DNA of 64,000 nucleotides from Camillea tinctor (Eukaryota > Ascomycota > Sordariomycetes > Xylariales > Xylariaceae). This document shows, in pieces, positions 48,701-60,664 of this stretch (position 1 is the stretch's first letter; each line of letters opens with the position of its first letter). The position numbers were made by a program, and so were the translations under genes. The notes beneath the pieces are model-generated. The model made no database searches and was not told the origin of the DNA. It worked only from the letters and a program-made list of their open reading frames with translations. Location: contig MU394074.1 of assembly GCA_022578605.1 (NCBI GenBank), forward strand, positions 124,001-188,000, given 5' to 3'.

Positions 48701-50191
48701 TGTGAGCTATACTGGAAGTTGATGTAGTCCTGTAGATCTTGAAGTTCCTCCATGTTTACAGCTTGTTGTAACATCTCCGGGATCATCTCGTCGTTGATCT
48801 GCGCTACCTCGCGAAGGTTATCATATATTTTATCGATAGCGTTACGTTTCTCGATTAAGGAGCGGAATTTAATGTCCAGCTCTAGAATCCGCCAAAGGTC
48901 ATCTTGTGTGAGAAGCTTTTCCGCATTGACGATGTACTCTGGGGCTTCAGGATCATCCCGGTGATCGGGATTTCGCGTCTTGCGGGCGTGGATGAGATAG
49001 TCCTTGCGGTGCTGAAAGACATAGGGAACTTCAAGCTCTTCAACCACGAAGTATTCCAAAACCTTGCCGACGGCCTTGTGGAAGGGTCCTTGCAGGTCGC
49101 TAGATAGTTGCTTCTTGGGCCACATTAGATTTGCAATCCAGTGTGATTCTTCTTTGAACTGGTCGGCCGTAATCTGTAGCTGCTTGAACGGTTTCCGGTC
49201 CAGCTGGAATCGCTCGGGTTCATCAGTAAACCGGATTTCGTTGTCCTCGTCCGTGAGAAGTTTTTCAGCAAGCTGCGATGGCTCGAACACATCCTTGAGC
49301 TCAAGAGTCGTTTCCTCTCGTTCGCGTTCCTCCTCGTCCTCTTCTTCATCGAGTGCCCACTGATATTCTTCTCCATTGCCGAAAATGGCCTCCATATCTT
49401 CCAATGCATCCTTGTCGAGGCCAGTGCGATCAATAACGCGTCCGGCTAGACCTTTATCCCGGGGGCGAGCCACCTCCAGATCTTCCATTTGGCGAAGACG
49501 CTCGTCTTCGTCGACAGGATAGTCCTCTTCGATGAAATCATCGAACTCGTCGGCGGCGCCACGGTGGCTAGGACGGGCGTAAGGTCGTTCATCCGCAGCT
49601 TCATCGTCTTCATCGGAGAACATGTCATCAAGGCCACGGCGTTCGTTGGCGCGGGAATCTTCGTCTCGATGGCCACGCTTGAGTCGCTTGAATTTGCTCT
49701 AGATAACAGTCATCAGTATGAGCCTGGTAATGATGCATGTTGGCCACAATTGTCCTACCTGCGACGGCTGTTTGCGTTCCCATTCAGGAATGGATTCACC
49801 AATTAGATCTAGATCTTCTTCATCGAGCTGAGCTTCTTCTTCCCGCTCTTGACGACGCTTGCGCTTTCTACGTCTTCGGGCTTCTTCCGAATCCTCGGCT
49901 ATGTCGTCGTCTTCATCTTCGTCTTCGTCGACAATAAAGCCTTCTCGAACCTATCACATAGCTATGGATTAGCAATAGCACATTGTCAATCGCGGCAGGT
50001 GTTTGTTCGCGACATACCTTCTTCATTTCCTCTTCATCGTCATCATCATCCTCTTCTTCGCTCGAATCGTCTAGTTGCTGCTTTCGAGATCGGTCACGGG
50101 TCTCGCCAGTCTCCTCATCAAAGGATTCGTCATCCTCTTCGTCGTCTAGCTCGGCCTCGCCGACAATAAGGTCTCTCATAGCATTACTCAT
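45743..50191 (-). CDS. spt6: Transcription elongation factor / histone chaperone Spt6
   Basis: The model is complement(join(45743..46002,46062..49698,49759..49950,50018..50191)), giving 1420 aa. The three introns of 59, 60 and 67 nt have donors GTAAGC, GTAGGA and GTATGT. Spt6 travels with RNA polymerase II, binds its linker/CTD, and reassembles nucleosomes. Domains in order: a very acidic N-terminus (about 1-200, DDEEDDE-type runs and a basic KRKRR patch), the helix-turn-helix and YqgF-like core (about 724-788), a helix-hairpin-helix (LPYVAGLGPRKA, about 920), an S1 RNA-binding domain (about 1101-1173), and an SH2 domain (about 1219-1311, VIRPSSKG). A second SH2 half follows in the last exon, ending INPKHPGYF...MRALCNGFKL. 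Length and order are normal. The ATG 50189-50191 opens MSNAMRDLIVGEAELDDEE. Confidence 0.97.
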
Positions 50192-52175
50192 GGTGGCGAT
50201 GGTGACCGGAGACGCTGATGACGATGCGGCGGAATCGTAGTGTTCTTTGCGTGCAACTTTAGGCGACGAGGCGAGACGAGGCGAGACTAAACAACAATCG
50301 AGTGCGAAGCGGTAAAAGAGAAGAATGAAATGAAAAGGGAAAAGAAAAAGATAGGAATGAATTGCTCGAGGCAAAAAGTAAAAAAGATAAGAAGCTGTAT
50401 TGCTAATGAGCAGAGCTTCTAGTAGGCTTTAATTTAAGAAAAAAGAATGGAAGTGTAGAAGAAGAGGGAAAAAAGTGAGATGAATTGTAAAGGTTAAGTA
50501 GGTAAGTAGTACTAAAAACCATTAACCTTTTGCGAAGCTGGAAAAATGTATCGCGCGTCGGTCCTTGTTATCAGCCTCGCGATTGGGTTGGGGGTAGGCA
50601 ATGGGGGGGACTTTTAGGTACCTGGCTTGCCTGAGTACTACTATTTTGTAGGCAGGGGAAGGCAGGAACGTCTACGAGTAAGGGTACCTAGGTATGTACC
50701 TTCTAGTACCGTACCTTAGGTAATGTACCTGCAGGGACTACATGTACTCAGGTACCTATGTACTTAAGTACTTACATGAGGCAAGCGCAGCCACATGAGA
50801 GAACCAAGTCCCACATAAAATGCTACGCCACACCTGATAAGGTACCTCTTGAGCTCAGTCTGCTTCAATAGATGCCAGTGTTTGCAGTATGAGTGCAAGT
50901 GTGTACTTGTACCTCTGCTCAAGTGGAAGGTGATTGCTAGATTTGGTAGGCGGTGAAACCAACCCTTCTAGGACAAGCAAACACTGCCCATACAATTAAC
51001 TGGCTTATCGATATTGACGTACCTAAAGATTTATGTTGAGATAACCATAAGTATGACGATGATTTTAAGTGGGTAGTACATACATAGTAGGAAGAAATAC
51101 AGAATAGGAACATCCACCCAGTACCTTGATTACCTCCTAACGTTGGTTTTTTCATTGCTTAAGATCCGAAGGTAGGTAATTAAACAACAATGTCGATTTC
51201 TCCTTCAGGACTTTGAGGTTACATAGGTAAAGTATGTAATATACACACACGTAGGTTATATATATTAAGATAAAGATATCAACAGAAGATATATACAGGC
51301 ACAAGTATGCAGTCAGACAATATTACAGCGCAGTATGTTAAAAGAAGACAATTGAAGGTATGGCACCAACCAATAGTGCCATGCAAGGCCGACCGCCATA
51401 TGTGTATGGCATATAGGTCAAGATATCTCTGGGGGCATGCAGAGTATACGTGCAAATGTGTGTACATGTAGCTTGGGCATTACATATATATGTCCACTGG
51501 TTTTGGTATGTGTAAGTGATAGGTAAGAGTCAGTGGTAGTGAACATTTACCTGCTCCACCCATACTCTTTATTCCCAACAGGTCGTCTCAGACAGGCAAG
51601 AAGAGAGAACAAAGAAGAATTCCCACAAGTCAGGGTTGGTCCGGGGTCTAAGGTGTATTAATATACTGGATTCACAAACCGTCGCATATAGGCATGTTGG
51701 TGGAGGTCAGAGCTTTGGATCGGGACTAACAAGAAGTTGGTGGGCAGCTAAGGTCACATTCAAAAGATATCCTATTATACAACCACTCATATCACTCCTT
51801 TAAACGCTTTTGCGTGCCTACCTAGGTTTCAATCAGGTTGCAGGTCTAAAGTGGACAATCTTTTTTCTCATCAAAGAGATTAACATTGATTCCATTAGAC
51901 AAATAACTACACTAAGATAAAGAAAAGAGGGGGGGAACAACAAGGTTAACAATAAAGGCAAGCAAGGAAAAAAAAGAGGTGAGAGGGAGGGGGGAAATGC
52001 CGGTGTTGTGTTTTCTTCCTTTTCTTTTCTTCTCCTTTCTACACTTAGCTCATCTTTCTCAATTTCTGACACTGCAATATTAATAGGTACGCGCTATTGA
52101 ACATTGCACAGGTGCAGCAAGAGTCAAGTTGCATCGCATCAAGTACATACATACATCAATACATACCTTACACCT

Positions 52176-52202
52176 TATACCATATACCATATACCATATA
52201 CC
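52176..52202 (+). repeat. Four copies of a 7-bp tandem repeat (ATATACC)
   Basis: Four consecutive near-perfect copies of ATATACC/CATATAC in AT-rich DNA 1.6 kb upstream of the MAPKK start. Confidence 0.8.
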
Positions 52203-52791
52203 ACCCGCCAATAACTGCATATCTGTGGCTCTGTTCCTACGTACGTTTTGACCCTTCTTTTCTTCCTTTCTGAGCCGGCTTGCTGACAAGCCTTGCATTT
52301 GCAGTCCTTCATCCTTCGACGTCGGTTGCAATATTTTAAATCAAAGGGGAATACGGAGAGCAGAAGAGAAACATCGCCGCAGTGGCAAGGACTAAGTCCC
52401 CGCAACCGAGTAAATCGAATCTGGGTACGTATTGTACACTACACTTTACACCTAGTGTACCACTTTTACACAACTACTTACCTAACCTACGTACAGACAG
52501 GTACATATTAAAAGCAAGGTTACACGTTACAAAGGTATCTCACTATTGCACGTGTATTGAAGAGATACATTTAAGTAAGTACCTATTTTAACTCTTAACC
52601 TTCGATGCTTTTTCATTCCCTTGTTCTCTTACCTTGGTACATCGCTACTTTAATCTTCTCAAACTGTGTGGACCAGGAGGCTCTGAGCATTACGGCATCC
52701 TCCAAACCCGTAATCCAATCCAGGAGCTAAACTCCAGTTCTTTGCATACACGTTGAAACACCTCTAGAGGTTTCGGTTGAGAAATTCGATA

Positions 52792-52957
52792 ACGAAAGAA
52801 AAAAAAAAGTCAATTGATCTACAGAAGAAAAAAAAAGAAAAAAGAAAAAGAGGAAGAGAATAAAAAAAGGGAACAGAGAAAAAGAGAAAAAGGAAAAGAA
52901 AAAGAGAAAAAGGAAAAGAAGAAGAGAAAAAAAAAAGACAAGACGGGAGCGAAAAAC
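52792..52957 (+). repeat. Polypurine (A/G) tract in the MAPKK upstream region
   Basis: About 160 bases that are nearly all A or G on the plus strand, built of AAAAAGAG-like units, with only short interruptions near 52810-52825. It may be a nucleosome-depleted promoter element or part of a long leader. The Lys/Glu-rich ORF through it is a composition artefact. Confidence 0.85.
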
Positions 52958-53602
52958 ACAAAAAAAGGCAAAGCGAACCGAAGCGATCCCGCCCAGACTC
53001 ATACCCATGTTCAATACCCATGTTCCTTTTTCTTTTTTTTCTCTTTCACTCTTCATAGTGTACCATCCACCATACATCATAACGCACTACCACTACCATT
53101 ACCACTACTAACTACCTAACTGACCTATACTTTTTCAACCCTTCCACATCCACACCCACCCCCCTCCACCCCTCGTCCCACTTACAACTACAAGCCCACC
53201 ACTCACATCTCCACCACCGTCCCCTTTATGTACCAGCATTGGCAGACATAGCGCCTTGCTGACTTATTATATTGACCAGTCGTCCACTCCAGCAAAGCGT
53301 ACAAAGCAGCCAGCCGCTCGACCTCTTGTCCGTCAGGTCCTCGCTGTGTGTATTACAACAGCATACACGCTTTGGAAAGATACAGGAGCTGTTGTTGCTG
53401 TCTTTTTTATTTTATTCTTTCCCTTCGAGATATCTATCTCTATTATTTTCCCACGGAACCTTGGAACTTTTGGATCCTTGGAGCATTGAGGGGGACCAGA
53501 GTCTCAGGCTCGAATCCCAGCACCAGCACCACCATCACCCCGAACCACGCCGAATCGCCCAACTAACCGCCTGTCTACCCATCTGAAGTCGCGCCTCGGG
53601 AT

Positions 53603-53641
53603 ATGCAACCACGGTCCCATCGAGAAACCTACATCGATTAG
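53603..53641 (+). promoter_or_regulatory. Upstream ORF of 12 codons before the MAPKK start
   Basis: ATG at 53603 followed by TAG at 53639-53641, 142 bases before the MAPKK ATG. A seven-codon ATG frame lies at 53228-53251. Both may reduce translation if included in the leader. Confidence 0.35.
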
Positions 53642-53783
53642 ACGTTAAGCCATTCATTCTCTTGTGTATTTGGACCACCGACAAACATACCACATACCAC
53701 ACACCACACACACCACACACCCCGCTCCCTCTTACAAACTCCGACCTACCCTCTCTGTCTCCCGACTTCACCGCCTGCCCACC

Positions 53784-55565
53784 ATGACCGACGCCTTTGC
53801 CCCGCGCTCTATGAAGCGCAAGAATGTCAAGGGCCTAGCTCTTACACCCGCCGCTCCCAAAAACCCCCCCTCGGGAAGTAGTAGCAATCAACCACTAGGA
53901 TGGGGCGCTGGAGGCTCCAGGGCTGAGGAACCTGGCCAGGAGGCACAACTAGAGATTGGAATAGAATTCAACCTAGACCTCCGACAGGAAGACCTCGAGA
54001 TCGTGAAGGAGCTTGGTTCTGGCAATGGAGGTACCGTCAGTAAAGTGAAGCACTTGCCCACCGGCACTACCATGGCTCGCAAGGTAAATCCCACGCCCAG
54101 CAGGAACTAACTTATAAATACTGGACGAGGGACGCTAATCATTTTTCATGGTCAGGTCATTCATGTAGAGGCTAAGAAGGAACTACGGAAACGAATCGTG
54201 CGCGAGCTTCAGATTATGCATGGCTGCCATTCCGACTATATCGTCACCTTCTATGGCGCCTTTTTAAATGATCACAACGATGTGATCATGTGCATGGAAT
54301 ACATGGATGTAGGGTGAGTAGGCCTGGAGAATCTTGACTGCCGCCCAGCGCAGATCTAACGGAGAAAATTCTACAGATCGCTTGACCGAGTCTCCCGCGT
54401 ATTTGGTCCTATCCGCGTCGATGTGTTGGGTAAGATTGCCGAAGCGACACTCGGCGGCCTGACCTATCTCTACTCTAAGCTGCACATCATGCACCGTGAC
54501 ATCAAACCCTCCAATATCTTGACGAATTCTAAGGGACACATCAAGCTTTGCGATTTTGGTGTTTCGGGCGAGCTGGTTAACTCGATCGCCGACACTTTTG
54601 TTGGCACTTCGACATACATGGCCCCCGAGAGAATCCAGGGAGAGAAGTATACAGTCAAGTCGGATGTCTGGAGTTTTGGCCTGTCGATAATGGAGTTGGC
54701 TATTGGCAAATTCCCATTTGCGGCAAGCGAACAGCTATCCGACGGAGACGGTGCACCTGCCGGCATTTTGGACCTCTTGCAACAGATTGTGCATGAGCCT
54801 GCACCGAAGCTCCCCAAGAGCGATGCTTTCCCTTCTATCTTGGAGGACATGATTCAGAAGTGTCTCTCCAAGGTTCCCGATGAAAGACCGACGCCACAGG
54901 AACTATGGGTAAGCCAACTGACGCACTAGGCGATTGATATTCCGATTTAGTAGCTGATTGACTATGTACAGGATCGAGATCCGTTCGTCCAGGCCGCCAA
55001 ACGAACGCCTGTGGATCTTAGGGCTTGGGCCGTTGGTCTCATGGAGAAGGACAACCGCAAGTCGCACCTAGCGCCACAGCTTTCTCCGGCCACTCAGGAG
55101 CTTCTACGATCTGGATCTGGATCTGGATCTGGATCCGGGTCCGGAGATTCCCCCAATCATCACATGGATAGCAGCTCTGCTTACACGCCGACTTCGGGCG
55201 ATATCCTGATCGCCGGGGCTATTGCATCGCCCAGGGATCACCACCATGGCCACGTGCAAAACCGATCGCCCACGAGAAATGGTGTTGGGCGTACAGCAGG
55301 TGCGGTGCATCCCGGCATGGGCCCGAGATCCGCCACGTCTGGATCTATTCCTAAGGTAGGAACGGCGGATCTTTCTCTGTCCTCCGGCTCTGGTAATGGA
55401 ACTTTCTCGCTACCGGTCCGGCCCGCACCAAGCGGGGGCTTGCCTCCTCCTCCACCAAGAAAAGAGACACCGGACGAGATGCGGAGAGAAGCCAGACGTC
55501 AAGCCACTTTCGGGCCGCCTTCGAACGGCGGCAATTACGGAGCGATGGGCTATCCACAGAAATAA
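53784..55565 (+). CDS. ste7: MAP kinase kinase, Ste7/MST7 type
   Basis: The model is join(53784..54083,54156..54313,54377..54908,54972..55565), giving 527 aa. All introns are 63-72 nt with GTAAAT, GTGAGT and GTAAGC donors. It is the dual-specificity kinase that activates the Fus3/Kss1-type MAPK in mating, appressorium and invasive-growth signalling. The N-terminus [20 protein letters not shown] is the feature I associate with the filamentous-fungal Ste7/MST7 group. The kinase domain starts near residue 62 with a Gly-rich loop [11 protein letters not shown]. Other landmarks are ATP-anchoring Lys100, catalytic HRDIKPSN (His192-Asp194), D212FG, and activation loop SIADT with phosphorylatable Ser222 and Thr226. 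The C-terminal tail of about 170 aa is disordered, with a Ser-Gly repeat encoded by GGATCT units (55109-55143) and a proline run. All catalytic residues are present. Confidence 0.96.
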
Positions 55566-56449
55566 GCATGCTGCCGTTGGTCACAGAACTATGCGTAAGC
55601 CTAGCCGGAGCTATTATGCTATCATTGCCGAACTCATTGCCGCTGTTTCAGTAAACTCTCTAAAGTCATAGATAGAGAACAGAGGAAACCCATGACCTGT
55701 ATTATTTGGCGTATATCGACCTGGGACCCCGAGGGACGACGCCCTACAGACTACACACATGTACGTCCGGCATGTGCTAGACACGACACAAGGGCGTGTT
55801 TCAGCTAATCGGGGGCTACGAGGAAATAACATTTTTATGGCAGGAGAAGCGAGGGAAAGACAGGAAGGGGTCGATGAACTTTTTCTGGCGGGAGTTAGAA
55901 TCAAGAAGGGGGTGGGAAAAAAAAATACATTGCAACTGTACAAGTTTCAGGTTGACAGCGACGCTTTGAGTAGCGTCTATGTGGTAAGATCTGGTGCATG
56001 TAGCTAGCTAAATCATCCGGTCATATCATCAAAGGCACTTCTTTGACGAGATTTCCTCTTCAGGTCTGTCCGTTCCATACGAGAAATGGCGTTTCGGGCG
56101 ACCTTGTCGTGATTGTCACTGAGTGTATGTCCTCATCATTTATTTGGTCGGCGCCACCGAATGATAGTTTGATGCACAGGCATCTTGTTGTATGTAGTCT
56201 CTGCCGTATATCCTAACTAGCCTAGTCAACCTAAGTTGTATGGTTGCTATGTTCTCCTCAGCTGAACGGTTTCCTCACAGACCACCCATGCCTCAAGCTT
56301 GCGAAAGTCAAAGAGTCTCCACCAACTTGGTTGTAGTTCTTGGAGACAGTAACTATTGTGTTAGGTAAGTTTTTTTCTTCTTCCGAATAAGGTATCGCAA
56401 CTCCCGCACCAAATACACCCCTCTCCCCCATCCCCTCCCCCCTATCTTA
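55566..56449. other. Convergent intergenic region
   Basis: Holds the 3' ends of the MAPKK gene (plus) and the HAD gene (minus). No ORF with coding character. A C-rich patch lies at 56405-56450. Confidence 0.6.
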
Positions 56450-57767
56450 TTATCGGCATTCTGTAACTGCCGCCGGCACCTCTCTGCCCACGAACCCCTT
56501 ATCCAGCACATCGATCAGCTCGTCCAACCGCTCGATCACCAAGTCCGTGTGCTCGTGCTCTGCCAACTCGCGGTTCGCGTCATTGGCCAGCAACACAGTA
56601 GCAGCGCCCGCCTTGCGACCCGCCGTCATGTCATCGATAGAGTCGCCCACCATGATGAGATGGGACGCGTTGCCCGCCAACCCACGGTCATCGCTGCCGT
56701 GATGCTGGCCGTTCACGACATGCACACCACCACCACCACCATCCTCAGCGGCGGCCCCCACCAACCCCCAGCTCCGCGCGATGAACAGCAGCCCCGCGGG
56801 ATCCGGCTTCGGCGGCCGGAAGTCCCGCGTCACCACCGGGTCGAACACGGAATCCGCCAGGAACGCCCCCAGCAGGTGCGCCACCGGCTGCGCGAAGTTG
56901 CGCGTGCAGATCCCCTTCCGCACCCCCCGCGCGTCCAGGTACGCCATCAGCTCGCCCAGCCCCGGCTGCGGCTCCTGCGCCGCCATCCCCCGCCGCTCGA
57001 TACCCCGGATCGTGGACATGGCGGCTTCGCGCTGGGGCGCGGTGGGCAGGGAGTACACGTGCTCGAGGATGTCGCCGCCCGGCGGGATGGAGAGCGCGGA
57101 CCGCATCTCCCGGAACATGTAGTTTTGCGGTTTGCTGGGAGGGGGGAGGGCGTTAGTGGGATGGGGAGAGGGGGAGGAGAGAGAAAAGGGAGAGGAGGGG
57201 AGGGGAGGGGGTGGTGTGGGTGGATCTTCAATTGCTTTGATGGATGGCCCAATCCGATCTCATGTGAGGTGAATCTCTCGTCACACAACGTTTGTTTTTG
57301 GACTTTATGTCTTATATGTAGCCTCTGATAGGCAGGTAGGTAGGTAACCTCCTATCTGATTTGCTTGAGGTACTATTTGATGTTCCCTCTCTCTCCCTTT
57401 CAACCCTCCCATGGATTTAAAGATAGGTACAATAAAAGAGAGAGTAAAAGGAAAGATATATCTTACCATAACGTCCCGTCAACGTCAAATATTATACCTT
57501 GCAACTTGGGCACTGTAATGTTGGGAGTCAGTGATTGCCTCATTAAGTAACTTGTTTATTCTTCAGGCCGTGTCTCGGGGGTGAAAACTCATGCATTTAG
57601 CCACGCCAGGCATTTGTAGCTCCTAAGACAGGCTAATAATGAGAAAAATAGGTTCCCAAGGGCCAAAATTACTCACGGTCACTCTCCTGCCCGTGGCCCT
57701 CGCGTAGCGGCGCGAACCGTCTCGCTGTCGTGGATATCTTAGACATGGCGGATGAGAATCTCCGCAT
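56450..57767 (-). CDS. HAD-superfamily phosphatase, three exons
   Basis: The model is complement(join(56450..57134,57467..57512,57677..57767)), giving 273 aa. Exon 2 is only 46 nt and carries the catalytic motif I, FDVDGT. Intron 1 is 164 nt (donor GTGAGT, acceptor TACAG). Intron 2 is 332 nt (donor GTAAGA, acceptor CCCAG) and contains a long purine/pyrimidine tract. The remaining HAD motifs are in exon 3: ICTRN (motif II Thr), KPDP (motif III Lys) and MVGDSIDDM (motif IV Asp pair). It belongs to the phosphoglycolate-phosphatase-like group; the substrate is unknown. A Gly/His-rich insert (residues about 184-201) interrupts the Rossmann core and looks disordered. The first ATG (57767) gives MRRFSSAMSKISTTARRFAP, possibly a mitochondrial presequence; the alternative start is ATG 57746. 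Confidence 0.88.
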
Positions 57768-58455
57768 GAACGTCTCTTGAGTGGCCTCGGGTATTAACAA
57801 TAACTTTTTTTTTTTTTTTTAAATTTTCTTGTAGGGGATTATTTTGAGATAATTATTCTAGGTTATTCATTTCATATAACTGAGTTAATCGTCATTCTTT
57901 TAGGGGACATCGTATCTAGGTGTGAGAGGTATATAAGAGGTAGATATCGATGAAGTACCTAGGTAACCCAGATATGGATATGTACAGGGCAATCTAGATA
58001 CTGCACTTATGTCATCGAATGAGATTCATTGAGAGTTTCTAGGGTAGATACTAACAGCTCGAGGTCAAGTACATGTCTAGCCACCGCTATAGCACTGATT
58101 TGCATGTACTGAGATACGTACCTTAGAGTTTGGACTATGTATATATGGCCCGTGCACCAGATCCAACTAAGTACCGGCACAGCTCCCTAACCTTAAGTTA
58201 GCGGCATTGTATTTACGGAGGGAAGTAAGTGCATACACAACTATTTCTGGACACATAAGCTCATCCCGCCTTGCGTCTTTAGGTACTTAACCTTAACCGC
58301 GGTCACCTATTTCTTAGACACTTCTTAAATATCTACCTAATTAACACAACTTCCTCCTAAATTCAACTACTTATTTCACAAATCAAGTTCCCGTTCACAT
58401 ACTCCGAACAATCTATCCCCCTGAAGAGAGAACAAAACAACCCCTCCCCCCCACC
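57768..58455. other. Divergent promoter region between HAD and golgin-like genes
   Basis: A T run at 57807-57823 is followed by AT-rich DNA. The last 120 bases are A/C-rich and look like the leader of the plus-strand gene. No ORF is seen. Confidence 0.6.
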
Positions 58456-60296
58456 ATGGCCGACGAAGAGAAGACGAAGGCAGAGAAGCTCGCCGCCGTG
58501 AGGAAGCGGGTATGATGAATCGATTCCGATCCCAATGCAGCCAACCCATGAACCTATGAGGCCGCGAAGGTGCTAATAATACTTAAAATCCCACAGGCCG
58601 AGCAAATGAAAAAGCAAAAGGCCAAGAAGGGTGGCGCCTCGAAGAAGGATAAGGAAGAAGCTTCTGCCGAATCGAAACCTGAGCCAACCCCTTCCGCAGC
58701 TGACGAGACTGCCGAGGGAGAGGCGGTAAAGGAAGAGACCAAAGACGACGCAACAGATGAGCCCATTTCTCCCCCAGCAAGCGCCGCGTCGCTATCCATG
58801 GAATCAAAGCTCCGCTCTTCTTCCTTTCGACAGGGCATTACTTCACCCACGGCAACGAGCTTTGGCCCTGAAGGCGAGACAGCACCCGAGATCTACCGGA
58901 AACAAGTCGCGCGCATTGAGGACCTGGAAAAGGAGAACAAGAGACTAGCCAAGGAAGCTGGCGATGCAGAGAAGCGCTGGCAAAAGGCGGAAGAAGAGCT
59001 TGCCGACCTGCGCGAGGCCGATAGGGAAGGGGGCTCAGGTTCGGATAGTCAGGTTGAGAAGCTGGTACGGTTCAAATCAAGACCCTCGTTTATTCTTCCC
59101 ACCACACATTGCCTGCCTACTGCCTACAACTTGGTCACTAACCTATTCTCATGTAGAAATCGGAAATTGCTGCCCTACAAAGACAGAACTCACAGCTCCA
59201 GTCTGCTGCTACGAAACGCCATAGTTCATCGCCTTCCATGTCGGCATCTACGCCGCAAGGCGAGTTGCAGGCACAATTAGATTCAAAGTCCGCCACCATC
59301 GAGACCATGGAGCTGGAGATCTCGCGCCTGCGGGCTCAGGCCGAGAGACAAGCGTCTGCTGGGGGCACAGACCGGGAACAGATCGTTGCTCTCGAGGAAA
59401 AGCTCGCACGTTCTGAGCAGGCGGCGATGAAAGCTCAGCGCGAGCTAGCCGATCTCAAGCGCAACCTCGAACGTACCACGGAGCGGGCCGTGAAAGAAGG
59501 CAGCGAGCGCACGAGCGCCGAGACAAAACTCCGCAACCTCGAACGCGACCTTGCGCAGATCACCAGCGAGAAGGCGGAACTCGAGAAGAAAACCGAGGCT
59601 CTCGAAAAGAAAGTCGCCGCCCTCGGCACCCTGCACAAAGAGAACGACAGCCGGTCCCAGACTCTGCGGAAGGAGAAGGAGCGCGCCGAGAAAGAAGCCC
59701 AAGAAGCCAAGTCTAAGATCGAGCGGTTAGAGGCTGAGAACGCGCGCCTGCGAAAGAAAGATGCGGCCGAAGGCGGTGGCGACGACGATGGTGTCGACGA
59801 GCTCGAGGACGAGGAGCGCCAGCGCATGGAAAAGAAGATCCGCGACCTTGAGGGCGAAATATACGACTTGCGGCGCGGCATCTGGCACCAACGCCGGCGG
59901 GAGATGGAGCCTGGTGCGGGTACCGGCGACGAGCTGCTCAGTCCCAGTGCCGGCGGTAGCTTTACCAACATCGATCTCGGCGGGGGGCTCGCGTCGCCCA
60001 ACTCGACCAAGAAACCCGGCGGCAAGGGCTTCGGGGACTTCTTCGCCAGTGGCATCAACGCCCTCGCCGGGGTGGGGCAGGACGAGAAAGACAACGAGTT
60101 CCTCGACGACGACGACGATATGGAGTTCGACGAGGACGCGTTTCGCCGCGCCCAGGAGGAGGACGCCCAGAGGCGGCTCGAGCGCATCAAGGAGATCAAG
60201 CGGGGGCTCAAGAACTGGGAGGGTTGGAGGTTGGACTTGGTGGATGGGAGGAGAGGGGGTGGGGGGTATGGTGCCGGGGAGGTGTTCGAAGTTTGA
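58456..60296 (+). CDS. Golgin-like coiled-coil protein (M-protein-repeat type)
   Basis: The model is join(58456..58509,58597..59064,59157..60296), giving 553 aa. Introns of 87 and 92 nt have donors GTATGA and GTACGG and acceptors CACAG and GTAG. A basic/charged N-terminus (EQMKKQKAKKGGASKK) and a Ser/Pro-rich acidic linker precede heptad-repeat coiled coil from about residue 119 to 412. Then come a disordered Gly-rich part, a short acidic run (DDDDDMEFDED) and a conserved C-terminal block RRLERIKEIKRGLKNWEGW at about 512-530. Ascomycete proteins of this design are annotated as M-protein-repeat or TMF/Imh1-like golgins, so a Golgi tethering role is likely but inferred. The C-terminal block is the part duplicated at 26550-26634. 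Confidence 0.88.
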
Positions 60297-60664
60297 AGAG
60301 AGGGAATTGTTAGTTGGGTAGGTTATGTACATTGTATGTATTACAGACGGGAAGCAAGGGGATGGTCAGAAAATGATGATATGGATGAGCATGTGAAGAG
60401 AATTTATCCTTTTTTTCTTTCCTCTTTCCCCCTTTTCTCGATTTCAGACGGAAAGTATACACATGAGTGGCCCCTATTTCGGCTTGATGTGTAGTACCTT
60501 CCCCCTTTTTTCTCTCTCGTGGTAATTAGAAGAAGAACTGGGGGTGTTATGATGTTATGTGAAACACTATAACTACAACTATCTAGGTACCCAATGAACC
60601 TCTGATGTTGTCACTCGTATACATGCAAAGCTAGGTATGTACAAAACCCCGATTTTACACCCCT
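60297..60664. other. Convergent 3' region
   Basis: 3' flank of the golgin-like gene and of the large minus-strand gene. T/C-rich with no ORF. Bases 60311-60340 are the 3' UTR part found again in the fragment at 26550-26576. Confidence 0.7.

Larger units (their letters stand above)
50192..53783. other. Long divergent intergenic region between Spt6 and the MAPKK gene
   Basis: This 3.6-kb region must hold both promoters. From 50580 to 50830 and in other patches it is rich in GGTACCTA/TACCTAGG-like steps. A tandem ATATACC repeat lies at 52176-52202 and a 160-base purine tract at about 52792-52957. Short upstream ORFs precede the MAPKK start. No protein-coding gene is supported. Confidence 0.6.

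Noticed and set aside
49983..50240. Ser-rich plus-strand ORF over the Spt6 N-terminus
   Set aside because: Antisense of the acidic GAT/GAA-rich Spt6 start.
52814..53119. Lys/Glu-rich ORF in the MAPKK upstream region
   Set aside because: Pure consequence of the A/G tract; no complexity and no homologous pattern.
53506..53530. B-box-like GGCTCGAATCCC suggesting a tRNA
   Set aside because: No A box, no acceptor or anticodon stems around it.
59435..60211. 258-codon minus-strand ORF over the golgin-like gene
   Set aside because: Ser/Arg-rich mirror of a Glu/Lys-rich coiled coil; composition artefact.
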